Below, in pieces: positions 1 through 8,232 of a stretch of DNA of 43,529 nt. Every line of letters begins with the position of its first letter. Within the stretch, counting starts at the first letter, position 1. The notes under the pieces were generated by a model, which worked only from the letters and a program-made list of their open reading frames with translations, was not told the DNA's origin and made no database searches. The translations under genes were made by a program, and so were the position numbers. Origin of the DNA: Pseudomonadota bacterium. GTDB lineage: Bacteria; Pseudomonadota; Alphaproteobacteria; SHVP01. Location of the stretch: NCBI GenBank assembly GCA_027622715.1, contig JAQBYN010000028.1:1-43529 (forward strand). The letters run 5' to 3'.

Positions 1-53
1 AGTCCCCCCTGGATCGGACCCATCCTAGGCCTCGAAGCAGAGACAAGTTAGCG

Positions 54-365
54 TTAGCCTGCCAGCACCAGCACGGCAGCCATTACGTTATTCCGGTCCA
101 AGCTAAGGGCGGTAAAGATCAGATCGGAATAGTTCAGACGGCCCAGGATATTACTTTCGTCGAGCAGAAATTTCCGGGCATGAGGTGCCGTGCTATCGCC
201 GTACAGTTCATGGCAGACAACGTAGTTGCCCTTTTCGAACTGACTCTCCAAGACGATGAGGTAAAAGTTGTCGAGGAACGCCACTACAAGCTCGTTCCGG
301 CTTCCGAGCTCGATCAGGACGCCATACGGTCCTATCGAGGCTAAGCGCCATAATTCAGACGGCAC
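54..365 (-). CDS. Hypothetical protein, 103 aa, weakly supported
   Basis: I do not recognise this reading frame. It begins at a GTG (363-365), is closed upstream by an in-frame TAG six codons before that, and ends in TAA at 54-56. No Shine-Dalgarno is visible before the GTG. The translation is hydrophobic and balanced, without the Arg/Pro/Ala excess typical of antisense frames in GC-rich DNA, which is the main reason to list it. It has no signal peptide, clear membrane segment or familiar motif. It lies just beyond the 3' end of the tRNA-Ser gene, and its base composition looks less GC-rich than the core genes further right. It could be a small accessory gene, the tail of a decayed longer gene, or a chance frame. 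Confidence 0.3.
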   Translation of the reverse strand: MPSELWRLASIGPYGVLIELGSRNELVVAFLDNFYLIVLESQFEKGNYVVCHELYGDSTAPHARKFLLDESNILGRLNYSDLIFTALSLDRNNVMAAVLVLAG

Positions 366-448
366 TTTGAAAGTGTGGGGCTAAATGTGGGGTTGGCAGA
401 CCTTCGCCGAAATTAATTTAGTTAAAACAACGACTTAGGTCGATGCGT

Positions 449-537
449 TGGCGGAGGGGGTGGGATTCGAACCCACGGTACCGTGAAGGTACAACGGTTT
501 TCGAGACCGCCCCGATCGACCACTCTGGCACCCCTCC
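449..537 (-). tRNA. tRNA-Ser (anticodon CGA)
   Basis: On the minus strand the sequence folds as a class II tRNA. A 7-bp acceptor stem pairs GGAGGGG (537-531) with CCCCTCC (459-453). The discriminator is G at 452 and the CCA end is encoded at 451-449. The anticodon loop reads CTCGAAA, placing CGA at positions 34-36, so it reads the serine codon UCG. A long variable arm with a GTACC/GGTAC stem follows, then a T arm with GTGGG/CCCAC around TTCGAAT. The long variable arm confirms serine rather than another UCN-like misreading. Serine tRNA genes are common integration sites for genomic islands, but I see no second copy of its 3' end here. Confidence 0.96.
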
Positions 538-728
538 GCAGGGTCGCTCGTTTCGGTCGCGGGCGGGAGATTAGGCCACGCGTTTCGCTGCTGCAACGCG
601 AACTGCCGCAAAACCTTGGCCTTTCGACGCACTTCCGTGTCGGGACTGGTCGCTGCGACGGGGCGGTCACGCGCTTGGGAAATCGGCGCGAAACCAGGGC
701 GCCTGACCGCCAGCGAGCGGGCTAGACC

Positions 729-758
729 ATAATAAGGGGACAAGCGCGGCGCTGACAC
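729..758 (-). promoter_or_regulatory. Possible promoter for tRNA-Ser
   Basis: Reading the minus strand, GTGTCA (758-753) and TATTAT (734-729) are separated by 18 bases. The -10 is good and the -35 matches four of six consensus bases. Transcription would start near 722, giving a leader of about 185 nt before the tRNA. This is a weak call; a promoter nearer the tRNA may have been missed. Confidence 0.25.
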
Positions 759-822
759 TCGTATAAAGAGTGTAACGCTAAGTACTATCGCGCGTGTCAG
801 TCCGGATAACCGCAGTCCGGGA

Positions 823-850
823 TTGACAGGGGGGTGCCGAAGGCTATATT
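823..850 (+). promoter_or_regulatory. Sigma70-type promoter of rplU-rpmA
   Basis: A perfect TTGACA (-35, 823-828) and TATATT (-10, 845-850) are separated by 16 bases, about 70 bases before the rplU start. The predicted transcript starts near 857. The rest of the 385-base gap between the tRNA and rplU (538-922) shows no convincing gene. It holds a direct repeat AGTCCGG (799-805 and 814-820) just upstream of the -35, a small hairpin (755-773), and the inverted repeat listed separately. Confidence 0.75.
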
Positions 851-868
851 TCGGCGCTTCGGAGCACC
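833..868 (+). repeat. Inverted repeat straddling the rplU -10 box
   Basis: GGTGCCGAAG (833-842) is matched by CTTCGG-AG-CACC (857-868), a 10-bp dyad with a 2-nt bulge, and the TATATT -10 box lies in the centre. It could be an operator. It could also be incidental, because the left arm lies upstream of the expected transcript start and so cannot fold as a full RNA hairpin. Confidence 0.35.
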
Positions 869-922
869 CGAAAACTCTTGGATTTCCGCCGCGAACGCAC
901 CTGGAAGAAGGCCGGTCGACCG

Positions 923-1342
923 ATGTATGCAGTGATGAAGACGGGCGGCAAGCAATACCGTGTCGAACCCAACGACAAGGTACGTGTGGATAAGTTGGTC
1001 GGTGAGCCGGGCACGGTGATCGAGATCAGCGACATTCTATTGGTCGGCGACGGCGATGACACGCAAGTCGGCGCGCCGCTGCTGAGCGGCGCTTCGGTCA
1101 AACTTGAGGTCGTCGAGCAAACGCGCAACGACAAGATTGTCGTCTTCAAGAAAAAGCGGCGGCAGAACTACCGGCGCAAGGCGGGTCATCTGCAAGAGAT
1201 GACAGTCGTGCGCGTGGCTGAGATAGCCGATGCCAATGGCAAGAAGGCGACGGCCGAGAACGCCGCGCCGAAGGCCAAGCCCAAGGCAAAATCGAAAAAA
1301 GCCGCCGCAGAGACGGATGCGGCAGCAGCGGACAAGGAATAG
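923..1342 (+). CDS. rplU: 50S ribosomal protein L21
   Basis: This is a large-subunit ribosomal protein that binds 23S rRNA. The start is the ATG at 923, because the N-terminus [14 protein letters not shown] is the standard L21 beginning; a GGAAGAAGG stretch lies upstream at 903-911. The L21 fold covers roughly residues 1-103, including the basic [15 protein letters not shown] segment near residue 75. A further ~36 residues form a Lys/Ala-rich, low-complexity tail. L21 in many bacteria stops near 103 residues; alanine/lysine tails like this one are seen in alphaproteobacteria. The product totals 139 aa. rpmA follows after 4 bases, the classical L21-L27 pair, behind the promoter at 823-850. Confidence 0.97.
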   Translation: MYAVMKTGGKQYRVEPNDKVRVDKLVGEPGTVIEISDILLVGDGDDTQVGAPLLSGASVKLEVVEQTRNDKIVVFKKKRRQNYRRKAGHLQEMTVVRVAEIADANGKKATAENAAPKAKPKAKSKKAAAETDAAAADKE

Positions 1343-1346
1343 ATAG

Positions 1347-1604
1347 ATGGCCCATAAGAAAGCCGGCGGTAGTTCCAGAAACGGCCGCGACACAGCCGGG
1401 CGGCGCCTCGGCATCAAAAAATTCGGCGGCGAAGTTGTCATTCCCGGCAACATCATCGTGCGCCAACGCGGCACCAAGTGGCACCCCGGCACCAACGTCG
1501 GCATCGGCAAGGACCACACGATTTACGCGATGATTCCAGGGACCGTCTCGTTCGCCGAAAAGGCGAAGGGTCGTGTCTATGTGTCGGTGCAGCCGACCGC
1601 CTAG
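1347..1604 (+). CDS. rpmA: 50S ribosomal protein L27
   Basis: L27 reaches towards the peptidyl transferase centre and helps position tRNA ends. The 85-residue product starts [15 protein letters not shown] and carries the diagnostic [18 protein letters not shown] and GKDHTIYA segments. There is no N-terminal extension of the kind that is cleaved in Firmicutes. An AAGGA (1334-1338) sits 8 bases before the ATG, inside the end of rplU, so the two genes are cotranscribed. Transcription is expected to end at the hairpin at 1627-1654. Confidence 0.98.
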   Translation: MAHKKAGGSSRNGRDTAGRRLGIKKFGGEVVIPGNIIVRQRGTKWHPGTNVGIGKDHTIYAMIPGTVSFAEKAKGRVYVSVQPTA

Positions 1605-1626
1605 ATTTGCGGCTTGCCGGACCCCG

Positions 1627-1654
1627 GGGGAATGGCGAGCCATTCCCCTTTTTT
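1627..1654 (+). terminator. Rho-independent terminator after rpmA
   Basis: GGGGAATGGC (1627-1636) is followed after two bases by GCCATTCCCC (1639-1648) and then six T residues (1649-1654). This is a strong intrinsic terminator. It separates the rplU-rpmA transcript from obgE, which starts 23 bases later. Confidence 0.88.
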
Positions 1655-1677
1655 ATTGGCCGCGCGAGCACTGAGGC

Positions 1678-2700
1678 ATGAAGTTCCTCGATCAAGCGAA
1701 AATCTACGTTAAGTCCGGCAACGGTGGGCCGGGATGCGTGAGTTTTCGCCGCGAAGCCAATGTACCCATGGGCGGTCCCGATGGCGGCAGCGGCGGGCGC
1801 GGCGGTGACGTGATTGTGGTTGCGGTCGACGGACTAAACACGCTGATCGATTTCCGCTACCAGCAGCATTTCAAGGCGAAGAGCGGCGGCAACGGGATGG
1901 GCGCCGACCGAACCGGCGCGTCCGGCGCGGACTTGATCATCAAGGTGCCCGCCGGTACCCAAGTTTTTGCCGAGGACCACGAGACGATTATTGCCGACAT
2001 GGACAAGGTTGGCGCCCGAACGGTATTGGCGACGGGCGGCATTGGCGGCAAAGGCAACGCGCACTTCAAGACCTCGACCAACCGCGCGCCGCGCATTTCC
2101 CAACCCGGCATCCCGGGCGAGGAATTCTGGTTCTGGTTGCGTCTGAAACTGATCGCCGAGGCTGGCCTTGTCGGTCTTCCCAACGCCGGGAAGTCGACGT
2201 TTCTGGCCCGCGTCTCGCGCGCCAAACCGAAGATCGGGGGTTACCCCTTCACGACGTTACATCCGCAATTGGGCGTGGTTTACGTGGCTGAAGAAGAGTT
2301 CGTGCTCGCCGATATTCCGGGGATCATTGAGGGCGCGCACGACGGCGCCGGACTGGGTGACCGGTTTCTTGGCCATATCGAACGCTGCGGTGTGATCCTT
2401 CATTTGATCGACGGCAGCGGCGATGATCCGGTCGGCGCCTACCGGACGGTTCGCCACGAGCTGGCTGCCTATGGCTTCGGCCTCGAGGAGAAGAGTGAAA
2501 TCGTCGCACTCAACAAGGCCGACTTGCTGGACGCAGCGACGATCGAGCGGCACAGGCGCGATCTTTCTGATGCTGCTGGGTCGCGGGTCACCGTCATTTC
2601 CGGCGCCACCGGGGCGGGTATCGATGGCTTGCTGCGACAGATGCTCGAAATCATCGCCAACTGGCGGGCGCGGGATGAGACCACGCCAGCGACGCCATGA
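1678..2700 (+). CDS. obgE: GTPase Obg/CgtA
   Basis: This is a ribosome-associated essential GTPase involved in 50S maturation and stress signalling. The 340-residue protein has the glycine-rich Obg fold over residues 1 to about 158 ([20 protein letters not shown] start and several GG repeats). A GTPase domain follows: P-loop GLPNAGKST at residues 166-174, the YPFTTL switch I segment, DIPGIIEGA (G3) and NKAD (G4). It ends shortly after the G domain, so it lacks the long C-terminal Obg extension of some lineages. The ATG overlaps none of the upstream terminator, and the TGA overlaps the proB ATG (ATGA, 2697-2700), implying translational coupling. The rplU-rpmA-obgE-proB order is conserved in alphaproteobacteria. 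Confidence 0.97.
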   Translation: MKFLDQAKIYVKSGNGGPGCVSFRREANVPMGGPDGGSGGRGGDVIVVAVDGLNTLIDFRYQQHFKAKSGGNGMGADRTGASGADLIIKVPAGTQVFAEDHETIIADMDKVGARTVLATGGIGGKGNAHFKTSTNRAPRISQPGIPGEEFWFWLRLKLIAEAGLVGLPNAGKSTFLARVSRAKPKIGGYPFTTLHPQLGVVYVAEEEFVLADIPGIIEGAHDGAGLGDRFLGHIERCGVILHLIDGSGDDPVGAYRTVRHELAAYGFGLEEKSEIVALNKADLLDAATIERHRRDLSDAAGSRVTVISGATGAGIDGLLRQMLEIIANWRARDETTPATP

Positions 2701-3812
2701 CACCGCTCGTTGCGGCAAAGCGCATCGTGATCAAAGTCGGATCGATTTTGTTGGTCGATCCGAGCAACGGACGGGTGCATCAACGCTGGCTCGACGGCCT
2801 CGCCGAAGACGTCGCGCGCCTGCGCAAGCGCGGCCAAGACGTCATCATTGTCTCGTCGGGCGCGATTGCCTTGGGCCGGCGTCACCTTGGTCTGCGCGCG
2901 GGCAGATTAAGGTTGGAGGAGAGCCAGGCGGCTGCCGCAACCGGCCAGATTCATCTCGCCAAAGCGTATCAAGATGCGATGTCGGCGCACGGCATTTCCG
3001 TCGCCCAGGTCCTTCTGACCGTTGACGATACCGAGCAACGCCGCAAATACCTCAATGCACGCAGCACCATCAATACGCTTTTGCGGCTCGGCGCGTTGCC
3101 GGTCATTAACGAGAACGACACAGTCGCCACTGCCGAGATTCGGTTTGGCGACAACGACCGCTTGTCGGCGCGGGTGGCGGAGATGACATCGTCGGACTGC
3201 CTGGTTCTGTTGTCCGACGTCGATGGCCTCTACTCGGCCGACCCCTCGATTGAGGCCGGCGCGACACTGGTCCCACGAGTTGAACAGATCACGCCGGAAG
3301 TCGAAGCGATGGCCGGTAAGCCTCAAACCGGCGATGGCTCGGGCGGTATGGTGACGAAGTTGATGGCAGCCCGCATTGCGACATCTGCCGGCGCCGCCAT
3401 GGTCATCGCGCGCGGCACCGTTGAGTACCCCATCCTTGCCATTGAGGAAGGCGGCCCTTGCACGTGGTTCGACGCGCAGGGCAATCCGCGCACCGCGCGT
3501 AAACAGTGGATCGCCGGCACGCTGCAACCGTCTGGATCTATTGTCGTTGACGACGGGGCGGTACGCGCACTAACCGACGGGAAAAGTTTGCTGCCCGCCG
3601 GCGTCACCGCGATTGACGGCGATTTCCAGCGCGGCGATGCCGTGTATATCAAAGATGCGAGCGGCACTATCTTGGGGCGCGGCCTTGTCGCCTACGCCTC
3701 GGCCGACGCGCGTCCCTTGATCGGACACAAAAGCAGTGAAATAGAGACTCTGCTGGGCTACCGTGGCCGCGACGAAATGATTCACCGCGACGACCTTGTC
3801 TTGAACGATTGA
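2697..3812 (+). CDS. proB: Glutamate 5-kinase
   Basis: It phosphorylates glutamate to glutamyl-5-phosphate, the first committed step of proline synthesis. The amino-acid kinase domain occupies about residues 8-255 (IVIKVGS at 10-16, VSSGAIALG, then [18 protein letters not shown] and LLSDVDGLY). A PUA domain occupies about 280-365 ([13 protein letters not shown] onwards). At 371 residues it is full length. It starts within the last codons of obgE (ATGA overlap) and is followed by proA after 7 bases, so the two enzymes whose unstable intermediate is channelled are coexpressed. Confidence 0.97.
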   Translation: MTPLVAAKRIVIKVGSILLVDPSNGRVHQRWLDGLAEDVARLRKRGQDVIIVSSGAIALGRRHLGLRAGRLRLEESQAAAATGQIHLAKAYQDAMSAHGISVAQVLLTVDDTEQRRKYLNARSTINTLLRLGALPVINENDTVATAEIRFGDNDRLSARVAEMTSSDCLVLLSDVDGLYSADPSIEAGATLVPRVEQITPEVEAMAGKPQTGDGSGGMVTKLMAARIATSAGAAMVIARGTVEYPILAIEEGGPCTWFDAQGNPRTARKQWIAGTLQPSGSIVVDDGAVRALTDGKSLLPAGVTAIDGDFQRGDAVYIKDASGTILGRGLVAYASADARPLIGHKSSEIETLLGYRGRDEMIHRDDLVLND

Positions 3813-3819
3813 GCCAGCA

Positions 3820-5097
3820 ATGTCCGTAGCCGAAGCCCGCGACGACATTCATAGCCTGATGACGGAGATCGGCGTTGCGGCGCGTAGCGCGGCACGTCTG
3901 CTCGCGCGGGCATCGACCGACAGCAAGAACCAAGCGCTGCGGGCCGCGGCGCAGCTCATTCGCGACCAGCGCGACAAGATCCTGGCGGCGAACGCGCGTG
4001 ACGTTGCCGACGCCGATGCCGGCGGCATCAGCCAAGTATTGCGCGATCGCCTGGCGCTGAACGTCGCGCGGATCGATGCCATGGCCGAGGGGCTTGAATT
4101 GATCGCCAGCCTCCCCGACCCGGTCGGCGAGGTGTTCTGGGAGACTACCCGACCCAACGGCCTGCGGATAACGCGGGTTCGGGTGCCGTTGGGCGTGATC
4201 GGCATTATTTATGAATCGCGGCCCAACGTGACGGCGGACGCTGGCGCACTGTGCATGAAGTCCGGCAATGCCGTCATCCTTCGCGGCGGTTCAGAGAGTT
4301 TCCATTCGAGCCAGGCAATCGTGGCGTGCCTGCATGACGGCCTGCGGGCGGCTGGATTGCCTGTCGCCGCTGTTCAGCTGGTGCCGACGCGGGACCGGGC
4401 GGCTGTCGGCGAGATGCTGATCATGAACGATTCTATCGACATCATCGTGCCGCGCGGCGGGCGCTCTCTCATCGAACGGGTTCAGCGAGAAAGCCGAATC
4501 CCGGTACTCGCCCACCTCGACGGTAATTGCCATGTCTATATTCACGAGGACGCGGACCCGGAAAAAGCCCTCGCGATCGTGCACAACGCCAAGCTGCGCC
4601 GCTTGTCGATTTGCGGTGCCGCCGAATCGTTGGTGGTGGACCAGAAAGTGGCGCGCACAATACTGCCCGGGATCATTGATGACCTGAGCCGGTCGGGATG
4701 CGAAATTAGAGGCGACGCGGCGGCCCAGAAGATCGATCAACGAGTCATCCCAGCCACGACCGCCGATTGGTCGACCGAATACCTGGACGCGATCATTTCG
4801 CTGCGGATCGTCGACGGCATCGAAGACGCCATCGCCCATATCGAGCAATACGGATCCCATCATACCGACAGCATCATCACCGAGAACGAGGGTGCCGCAG
4901 CGCGATTTCTTGCTGAAGTCGATAGCGCAATTGTGCTGCACAATGCGTCGACGCAATTCGCCGACGGTGCAGAATTCGGCATGGGCGCAGAGATCGGCAT
5001 CTCGACCGACCGGCTCCACGCGCGCGGTCCGGTCGGCCTTGAGCAACTCACCACGTACAAGTACCTCGTTTACGGCAACGGACAGGTCAGACCCTGA
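3820..5097 (+). CDS. proA: Glutamate-5-semialdehyde dehydrogenase (gamma-glutamyl phosphate reductase)
   Basis: It is the second enzyme of proline synthesis and reduces glutamyl phosphate with NADPH. The 425-residue product has the aldehyde-dehydrogenase fold: [15 protein letters not shown] cofactor-domain motif, GNAVILRGG, and the catalytic cysteine Cys265 in [12 protein letters not shown]. The C-terminal segment [20 protein letters not shown] is also diagnostic. It follows proB directly. Its stop codon TGA (5095-5097) overlaps a candidate CTG start of nadD (5094-5096), continuing the tight packing of this operon. Confidence 0.97.
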   Translation: MSVAEARDDIHSLMTEIGVAARSAARLLARASTDSKNQALRAAAQLIRDQRDKILAANARDVADADAGGISQVLRDRLALNVARIDAMAEGLELIASLPDPVGEVFWETTRPNGLRITRVRVPLGVIGIIYESRPNVTADAGALCMKSGNAVILRGGSESFHSSQAIVACLHDGLRAAGLPVAAVQLVPTRDRAAVGEMLIMNDSIDIIVPRGGRSLIERVQRESRIPVLAHLDGNCHVYIHEDADPEKALAIVHNAKLRRLSICGAAESLVVDQKVARTILPGIIDDLSRSGCEIRGDAAAQKIDQRVIPATTADWSTEYLDAIISLRIVDGIEDAIAHIEQYGSHHTDSIITENEGAAARFLAEVDSAIVLHNASTQFADGAEFGMGAEIGISTDRLHARGPVGLEQLTTYKYLVYGNGQVRP

Positions 5098-5699
5098 CTG
5101 ACGCCGACACGGTCATCCGGCGCGGCGGGACCAGAACGATCGGGTTGCTCGGTGGTTCGTTTAATCCTGCTCATAGCGGCCATCTGCGCCTGAGTGAATT
5201 CGCGCTGACCCGACTAGGGCTTGATGAAGTGTGGTGGTTGGTATCCCCTCAGAACCCCCTGAAGTCGACGATCGGTATGGCGCCTTTTGATGAACGCATG
5301 AGATATGCGATCGCTGGTGCCACCCATCCGCGTATTCGCGCGACCGATTTGGAATCCCGTCTTGGCACCCGCTACACCGTCGACACGATCGACAGATTGC
5401 TGGCGCGGTATCCGAGCACACGTTTTGTTTGGCTAATGGGTGCCGATAACCTTGCGCAAGTCGACCGCTGGCGGCGCTGGCGTACCTTGTTTTCGCGGGT
5501 TGTGATCGCGGTAATCGATCGCCCCGGGCATACCTATGCGGCCCTGGCATCGCCGGCCGGTCATGCCCTGGCGCCGCGCCGCTACAAAGGGCCTTTGAGG
5601 CAATTGGCGTACCAGCAGCCCCCAGCTTGGGCCTTCGTCTTCGGGTTCCGCGATTGGACCTCGGCCACCGCCTTGCGCCAAAACGGGTGGCACGGTTAA
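5094..5699 (+). CDS. nadD: Nicotinate-nucleotide adenylyltransferase (start uncertain: CTG or TTG)
   Basis: It adenylates nicotinate mononucleotide in NAD synthesis. The nucleotidyltransferase signature [11 protein letters not shown] follows the first beta strand (TIGLL). [14 protein letters not shown] and the C-terminal TSATALR, a variant of the ISSTxxR motif, support the call. No ATG or GTG precedes the signature in frame. The TTG at 5145 would cut into the first strand of the Rossmann fold. I prefer the CTG at 5094: it overlaps proA's stop as CTGA and has AGG at 5084-5086 seven bases upstream, giving 201 residues. The start is inference; the identity is firm. Other family members begin about 3-20 residues before LLGGSF. 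Confidence 0.88.
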   Translation: MTDADTVIRRGGTRTIGLLGGSFNPAHSGHLRLSEFALTRLGLDEVWWLVSPQNPLKSTIGMAPFDERMRYAIAGATHPRIRATDLESRLGTRYTVDTIDRLLARYPSTRFVWLMGADNLAQVDRWRRWRTLFSRVVIAVIDRPGHTYAALASPAGHALAPRRYKGPLRQLAYQQPPAWAFVFGFRDWTSATALRQNGWHG

Positions 5700-5725
5700 A
5701 TGCCCGAAGTTTCAGCCTGAGTACC

Positions 5726-5731
5726 GGAGGT
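5726..5731 (+). promoter_or_regulatory. Ribosome binding site deciding the rsfS start
   Basis: A perfect GGAGGT lies six bases before an ATA codon (5738-5740) in the rsfS frame. It is the only strong Shine-Dalgarno in this gap and falls after the nadD stop, which argues against starts inside nadD. Confidence 0.6.
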
Positions 5732-5737
5732 CTTCAG

Positions 5738-6127
5738 ATAACGCGCAACCGCAGGGCACCTGAGCCCAAGGCAGACGACCAGCGAACGCTGAAGCTGATC
5801 CTTGAGTCGCTTGACGAGGATCAGGCGATTGACCCCACGACCATCGATCTCGTCGGAAAGTCCCTGATCGCCGACCACATGGTTGTCGCCAGCGGGCGAT
5901 CGAACCGGCACGTCGCCGCGATTGCGGACCATCTTGCTGAGCGGCTAAAGGCCCAGGGAATCCAGGTTCGCGTCGAGGGACTGCCAAAGGGCGACTGGGT
6001 ATTGCTGGATTGCGGCGACGCTATTGTCCACCTGTTCCGACCCGAGATCCGCGATTACTACAACCTCGAAAAGATGTGGTCCGCGGCGTTACCCGACGAG
6101 TCTGCCGCCGTCCTCCCGGGACCATGA
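5738..6127 (+). CDS. rsfS: Ribosomal silencing factor RsfS (apparent ATA start)
   Basis: RsfS binds L14 on the 50S subunit and blocks subunit joining when nutrients are short. The body is typical: LKLILESLDEDQAIDPTTID, KSLIADHMVVASGRSNRHV, GDWVLLDCGDAIVHLF, and RDYYNLEKMW near the end. There is no ATG, GTG or TTG between the nadD stop and the conserved core. A TTG at 5627 exists but would place 24 foreign residues inside nadD. GGAGGT at 5726-5731 points to the ATA at 5738, giving 129 residues, the normal family size. CTG at 5717 is the other option. nadD-rsfS-rlmH is a conserved order, and the TGA overlaps the rlmH ATG (ATGA, 6124-6127). Confidence 0.88.
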   Translation: MTRNRRAPEPKADDQRTLKLILESLDEDQAIDPTTIDLVGKSLIADHMVVASGRSNRHVAAIADHLAERLKAQGIQVRVEGLPKGDWVLLDCGDAIVHLFRPEIRDYYNLEKMWSAALPDESAAVLPGP

Positions 6128-6585
6128 GGGTTGCGGTCGTTGCTGTTGGCAAGCTGAAGCGAAGCCCACTCCAAGCCGTCTTTGATGACTATGTCACGCG
6201 CCTGAACTGGCCGGTCCAGGTTCATGAGGTTGGCGCCTCGCAAGGCGCGTCACCCGTGGCGCGGCGCGATCAAGAAGCGACCAAGCTGGTGCGCCACTTG
6301 GCCGGGCAGTCGGTTGTCGTCGCCCTCGACAAAGACGGTCGCGATTTGACCAGCGAAGCCCTGGCCGCACAGATCGGCGACTGGCAGGTTTCCTCGCAGG
6401 CCGACGTCGCTTTCGTCATCGGCGGCCCCGACGGGCTCGGCGCGGCGGTCAAGGCGCGCGCCAATCTGACACTCGCCTTTGGCCGAGCGACCTGGCCACA
6501 TCTCCTGGTTCGCGTCATGCTGGCAGAGCAACTCTATCGTGCCGCGTCGGTGTTGAGCGGCCATCCCTACCACCGCGGCGACTAG
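6124..6585 (+). CDS. rlmH: 23S rRNA (pseudouridine1915-N3)-methyltransferase RlmH
   Basis: It methylates pseudouridine 1915 in helix 69 of 23S rRNA, using S-adenosylmethionine on assembled 70S ribosomes. The 153-residue SPOUT-class protein starts MRVAVVAVGKLK and has the knotted SAM site VIGGPDGLG. It ends in the family-typical EQLYRA...HPYHRGD. It overlaps rsfS by four bases, so ribosome silencing and late rRNA modification are coupled in expression. The following 75 bases before gpmI show no clear terminator or promoter. Confidence 0.96.
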   Translation: MRVAVVAVGKLKRSPLQAVFDDYVTRLNWPVQVHEVGASQGASPVARRDQEATKLVRHLAGQSVVVALDKDGRDLTSEALAAQIGDWQVSSQADVAFVIGGPDGLGAAVKARANLTLAFGRATWPHLLVRVMLAEQLYRAASVLSGHPYHRGD

Positions 6586-6660
6586 CGAAGGCTTGCACCG
6601 GCCGGTGTTCTCGCCCATCTTCCGGCAATCGGTCCGCCCTGTGAAACCCGTGCACCACCC

Positions 6661-8232
6661 ATGAAAAGCCGACCTCGCCCCATTGTTTTGTGCATTCTGG
6701 ACGGCTGGGGCTACCGTGAGGAACGCGAGGGCAACGCGATTGCCCTTGCTGCGACGCCGGTTTTCGACCGGCTCTTGACGGAGAACCCTTGGGCCCTCCT
6801 CAAAACCTCTGCCGCTGACGTCGGCCTGCCGGCCGATCAGATGGGGAACTCAGAGGTCGGCCATACCAATCTAGGGGCTGGGCGCGTCGTCCTACAGGAT
6901 CTGCCACGGGTTGATGCGGCGGTCGCCGACGGCACGCTGGCGGGTAACGCGACACTCAAGTCCTTGGCCGACCGATGCCGTGCCGGTACCGGGCGGTGCC
7001 ACCTCATGGGTTTGGTTTCCCCCGGCGGCGTGCACGCACATCAAAAGCACATCGCGGCGCTCGCACGATCATTGGCCGATGCCGGCCTTGCGGTCGACAT
7101 TCATGCCATCGTCGATGGGCGCGACACGGCGCCACAGAGCGCAGAGCGATTTCTCGCGGAGTTTGAACAAGACATTGCCGGCTACAGCAAGGTTCGGATC
7201 GCGACCGTGAGCGGGCGTTACTTCGCCATGGATCGTGACACACGATGGGATCGCGTCGCCCGCGCATATAGTGCCATTGTCGCCGCGAATGGGCCGCGGG
7301 CGCGCGACGCAGCATCGGTAATCCGGGACGCCTACCGGGATGGGATCACGGATGAATTCGTGGTGCCAACGATCCTGGGCGATTATGCCGGGATGGTCGA
7401 TGGCGATGCCCTTGTGGTCGGAAATTTTCGCGCTGATCGCGTCCGGCAAATCTTGGACGCGTTATTGATCGACGATTTTGCCGGGTTCGAGCGGCCGCGA
7501 CGTGTGCATTTTAGCGCGGCGGCCGGGCTAACCTCCTATTCGCGCGAACTCGACGGCATTATGGACGCACTCTTCCCGACTTTGGAAATCAAAGACACGC
7601 TCGGCGAACTTGTGTCGCGCGCCGGGCTCTCGCAACTTCGCATTGCCGAAACCGAAAAGTATGCCCACGTGACATTCTTTTTCAACGGCGGCGAAGAAAA
7701 GGTTTTCGCGGGCGAGGAACGGATATTGGTGCCATCCCCGCATGTTGCGACCTACGACCTCAAACCCGAAATGTCCGCGGCCGAGGTGACCGACAAACTG
7801 GTCGCGGCCATTGAGTCGCGCCGCTTCGATCTTATCGTTTGCAATTACGCCAACGCCGACATGGTTGGCCATACCGGGATGTTGCAACCGGCGATCGCCG
7901 CGGTCGAAGCCGTCGACAACAGTCTTGGCCGGATCGAAACCGCCATCAAGGCGGCGGGCGGCGTCCTCCTGGTGACGGCCGACCACGGTAACGCGGAAAA
8001 AATGAGTGACGCGGCCGGCGGCGTTCATACCGCGCATACCACCGATGACGTCCCACTCATCGTTGTTAACGCGCCAGAGGTCACCGGCGTTGATGCCGGG
8101 CGATTGGCCGATGTTGCGCCAACCATTCTCAGTATCATTGGACTGTCCAAGCCAGACGCGATGTCCGGTAGATCGCTGATACGTCATGCGCACCGCGCCA
8201 AGACCAACGACACAGTGCGTGCGCAAGCGTAG
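6661..8232 (+). CDS. gpmI: 2,3-bisphosphoglycerate-independent phosphoglycerate mutase
   Basis: It interconverts 3- and 2-phosphoglycerate in glycolysis and gluconeogenesis with two manganese ions. The 523-residue protein shows the metal motif LDGWG (Asp14), the phosphorylated serine Ser64 in QMGNSEVGH, DGRDT, NFRADR, and the second metal set NYANADMVGHTG and TADHGNAE with HTAHTTDDVP near the C-terminus. Its length and motifs are complete. The ATG at 6661 lies directly before the conserved RPIVLCILDGWG. The 3' end overlaps the start of the EnvC-like gene, as in many proteobacteria where gpmI, envC and ctpA are adjacent. Confidence 0.97.
   Translation: MKSRPRPIVLCILDGWGYREEREGNAIALAATPVFDRLLTENPWALLKTSAADVGLPADQMGNSEVGHTNLGAGRVVLQDLPRVDAAVADGTLAGNATLKSLADRCRAGTGRCHLMGLVSPGGVHAHQKHIAALARSLADAGLAVDIHAIVDGRDTAPQSAERFLAEFEQDIAGYSKVRIATVSGRYFAMDRDTRWDRVARAYSAIVAANGPRARDAASVIRDAYRDGITDEFVVPTILGDYAGMVDGDALVVGNFRADRVRQILDALLIDDFAGFERPRRVHFSAAAGLTSYSRELDGIMDALFPTLEIKDTLGELVSRAGLSQLRIAETEKYAHVTFFFNGGEEKVFAGEERILVPSPHVATYDLKPEMSAAEVTDKLVAAIESRRFDLIVCNYANADMVGHTGMLQPAIAAVEAVDNSLGRIETAIKAAGGVLLVTADHGNAEKMSDAAGGVHTAHTTDDVPLIVVNAPEVTGVDAGRLADVAPTILSIIGLSKPDAMSGRSLIRHAHRAKTNDTVRAQA

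Noticed and set aside
4291-5046. Minus-strand frame of 251 codons
   Set aside because: Antisense to the conserved catalytic half of proA.
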